Shown here: positions 62,210 to 64,000 of the stretch, one piece after another
Numbering within the stretch: the first letter of the stretch is position 1
How the letters are laid out: each line of letters opens with the position of its first letter
From: Bacteroidales bacterium
GTDB taxonomy: Bacteria; Bacteroidota; Bacteroidia; Bacteroidales; VadinHA17
DNA: 64,000 bases
Direction: 5' to 3'
NCBI GenBank assembly: GCA_021371855.1
Contig: JAJFVL010000027.1
Span: 1-64,000 of the forward strand
Translations under genes and position numbers: made by a program
Notes under the pieces: generated by a model
What the model saw: only the letters and a program-made list of their open reading frames with translations
Told to the model about the DNA's origin: nothing
The model's database searches: none

Positions 62210-64000
62210 ATGAAAAAGATATTCAGTCTGTTACTTCTCATGGCTCCGGCATGTTTTGTTTTACAATCCTGCAAAACCAACGATAAAACTACAGGAGAAT
62301 CAGAAGATTTTACCCAGTATGTCGATCCGCTTATAGGGACCGCACATTGCAGATGGTTCCATGTAGCCCCGGGAGCAAATCCTTTCGGGATGGCAAAACC
62401 GGGTCCTTCAACCGACGGCCATCTTGGCAATAAGGATGGATGGGAAGCTGTCGGTTACGATTTCCGGCATACATCTGTTGAAGGATTTCCGAATTTCCAT
62501 GAGTTTCAGATTGGTGGCATAGTATTTATGCCTACAACCGGTGAGCTTAAGACTGTACCGGGAAAAACTGATTCTGTAGGAGACGGGTACCATTCATCAT
62601 TCGATAAAAAAGATGAGATTATTCATCCGGGATATTATTCGGTATTACTGAAGGATTATGGGATTAAGGCTGAATTGACATCAACGAACAGGGTCAGTTT
62701 TCACCGCTACACATTCCCTGCCGGTAAACAGTCGCATATCCTTTTCGATATCGGTAACAAGCAGGGTGAAAGCGGTGAGGTAAAAGATGCAAAGGTCACA
62801 TTTACTACCAATGGACGGATTGAAGGATTTGTTGAAACATATCCGGAGTATGTAAAGAAATATGATACGGGTGCAAGTGTTAAAATGTTTTTCTCTGCTG
62901 ACATCAATAAGAAGCCTGAATCGTACGGTATCTTTCATGGTTCTCAGACCGAACCCGGTAAAAATGAAGCTACAGGAGTTGGTGCAGGACTTTACCTTAA
63001 TTATACTACCTCTGAAAATGAAAGTATTGTAATAAAAGCCGGTCTTTCTTACACCTCTGTCGAGAATGCCAGGCTTAACCTTGAAGCAGAAGCATCAGCC
63101 TTAAGTTTTGATGATGCAAAAGAAAAAACTCATAGTATCTGGAACTCTTGCCTCGGAAGGATACGGGTTGAAGGTAAAGTACAAAATAACAAAGTCAAAT
63201 TCTATACCGGCCTTTATCACGCACTGTTGGGCCGGGGATTGGCAAGTGATGTAAACGGAGCCTATCCAAAACATGACGGCACAACCGGACAGATCCCTCC
63301 TGGCAAAGACAATAAACCCGAATACAACTTTTATAATACCGATGCTATATGGGGAGGCCAATGGAATCTGATCCAGTTATGGGCACTGGCATATCCTGAA
63401 TATCTATCAGACTTTATTAAAACTCACCTGCTTGTTTACCAGGATGCCGGATGGCTCGGCGACGGGCTTGCCTGCAGCAAATATGTCTCAGGTGTTGGCA
63501 CCAACCAGGTTCCTCTTGCAATTGTTGCGGCTTATATGTGCGGTATAAGGGATTTCGATATCCGGAAAGCTTATGAGGCTTCGCTGAAAAATGAAATAAC
63601 TTCGGAAAACCGCGTTTTCGGTGCCGGTAAGATGGATGTTGGTAAGTTTGTGAAATACGGTTATGTACCATATTTGGAAAAAGGAAATGGTGCCGATGAA
63701 TTATGGAGATTTTCATGCTCACATACTCTTGAATATTCATACACTTCATATGCTGTTGCCCAGATGGCAAAATCGCTCGGGAAAGACCAGGATTACAAAA
63801 TGTTAATGAATCTCTCAAAAGGATGGGAAAAAATATTCCATCCAACAAGGCTGATGATGTGGCCAAAGCTTGAGAATGGAAAATTTTTTGAAGAATTTGA
63901 TGCTGCCGAGCCTCATAATGGTTTCCAGGAAGGCAATGCTTACCAGTATTCATTTTATGTCCCCCAGGATCCTGAAGGGATAGTTGCCAGGATAGGTAAA
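62210..64000 (+). CDS. GH92 family alpha-mannosidase lipoprotein (cut by window end)
   Basis: The first 597 codons of a GH92 enzyme; the frame is open at 64000. A lipoprotein signal (lipobox LQSC, Cys at about 21) anchors it. The N-terminal beta domain has YVDPLIGTAHCRWFHVAPGA, GPSTDGHLG and GYDFRHTSVEGF; the (alpha/alpha)6 domain starts near residue 310 with FYTGLYHALLGRG and contains YNTDAIWGGQWNLIQLWALAYPE, EPHNGFQEGNAYQYSFYVPQD, all standard GH92 blocks. GH92 enzymes are calcium-dependent exo-alpha-mannosidases acting on N-glycans and yeast mannan. It has its own promoter; no SusCD pair is seen in the window. Confidence 0.93.
   Translation, partial: MKKIFSLLLLMAPACFVLQSCKTNDKTTGESEDFTQYVDPLIGTAHCRWFHVAPGANPFGMAKPGPSTDGHLGNKDGWEAVGYDFRHTSVEGFPNFHEFQIGGIVFMPTTGELKTVPGKTDSVGDGYHSSFDKKDEIIHPGYYSVLLKDYGIKAELTSTNRVSFHRYTFPAGKQSHILFDIGNKQGESGEVKDAKVTFTTNGRIEGFVETYPEYVKKYDTGASVKMFFSADINKKPESYGIFHGSQTEPGKNEATGVGAGLYLNYTTSENESIVIKAGLSYTSVENARLNLEAEASALSFDDAKEKTHSIWNSCLGRIRVEGKVQNNKVKFYTGLYHALLGRGLASDVNGAYPKHDGTTGQIPPGKDNKPEYNFYNTDAIWGGQWNLIQLWALAYPEYLSDFIKTHLLVYQDAGWLGDGLACSKYVSGVGTNQVPLAIVAAYMCGIRDFDIRKAYEASLKNEITSENRVFGAGKMDVGKFVKYGYVPYLEKGNGADELWRFSCSHTLEYSYTSYAVAQMAKSLGKDQDYKMLMNLSKGWEKIFHPTRLMMWPKLENGKFFEEFDAAEPHNGFQEGNAYQYSFYVPQDPEGIVARIGK

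Overview
The window is a chromosomal segment of a Bacteroidota bacterium, most likely in class Bacteroidia (Bacteroidales/Marinilabiliales-like). The evidence is the conserved gene run ilvE - ftsX - DUF3098 - uppP - truB - queA, a PorZ-like T9SS protein with a C-terminal sorting domain, a TonB-dependent receptor with STN and carboxypeptidase-like domains next to DUF4249 and macroglobulin-type proteins, a GH92 lipoprotein, and Bacteroidota-type promoters (TTG, 19-21 nt, TAnnTTTG). No genus can be named from sequence alone.

Layout. 1-808: start of a secreted tail-fibre-like surface protein, cut by the window edge. 1.4-6.5 kb: minus-strand housekeeping run (queA, truB, uppP, DUF3098, ftsX, ilvE). 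6.5-13.7 kb: two related class III cyclase genes surrounding rdgB and the PorZ-like gene, followed by recO. 13.7-24.8 kb: GH3-like adenylating enzyme, deoxynucleoside kinase, M16 peptidase, a cyclic-nucleotide-domain/aspartase fusion, a DUF1444-like protein, a PfkB kinase, tRNA-Asn preceded by a broken tRNA-Asn copy, an array of four evenly spaced hairpins, and cbpM/cbpA. 25-37 kb: accessory DNA with long non-coding stretches: a beta-helix lipoprotein, DUF2177, a truncated TolC gene, SOUL protein, peroxiredoxin fusion, NTF2-like protein, SDR, CrtI-like oxidoreductase, DUF4256 and a small lipoprotein. 37.5-47.4 kb: tail-fibre-like protein, serine dehydratase, then a divergent TonB receptor / DUF4249 / MG2 surface system. 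47.5-56.1 kb: minus-strand run with a FucP-like transporter, SDR, FAD oxidoreductase, Fe-S old-yellow-enzyme, glycosyltransferase, rhomboid protease and Gfo/Idh dehydrogenase. 56.2-59.3 kb: a DUF559 remnant, a MITE-like repeat and a PspC-PadR-PspC envelope-stress operon. 59.5-64 kb: three poorly known envelope proteins and the first part of a GH92 mannosidase.

How the parts work together. The clearest functional links are cell-envelope and division genes in the first run; a possible cyclic-AMP theme (two cyclases of which one has lost its HD metal site and the other has an altered cyclase metal residue, plus an aspartase carrying a cNMP-type domain); an oxidative/light-stress-flavoured accessory block; a reductive catabolic block (OYE + flavoprotein + SDR + transporter); and a PadR-controlled PspC operon whose likely operator overlaps its promoter.

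The observations most worth following are the reciprocal degeneration of the two cyclase/HD paralogues, the aspartase fusion with a histidine in place of the phosphate-binding arginine, the 50-53 bp spaced hairpin array, the tRNA-Asn pseudogene carrying an inserted perfect palindrome, and the dyad over the PspC/PadR promoter. No CRISPR array, complete insertion sequence or prophage was found.
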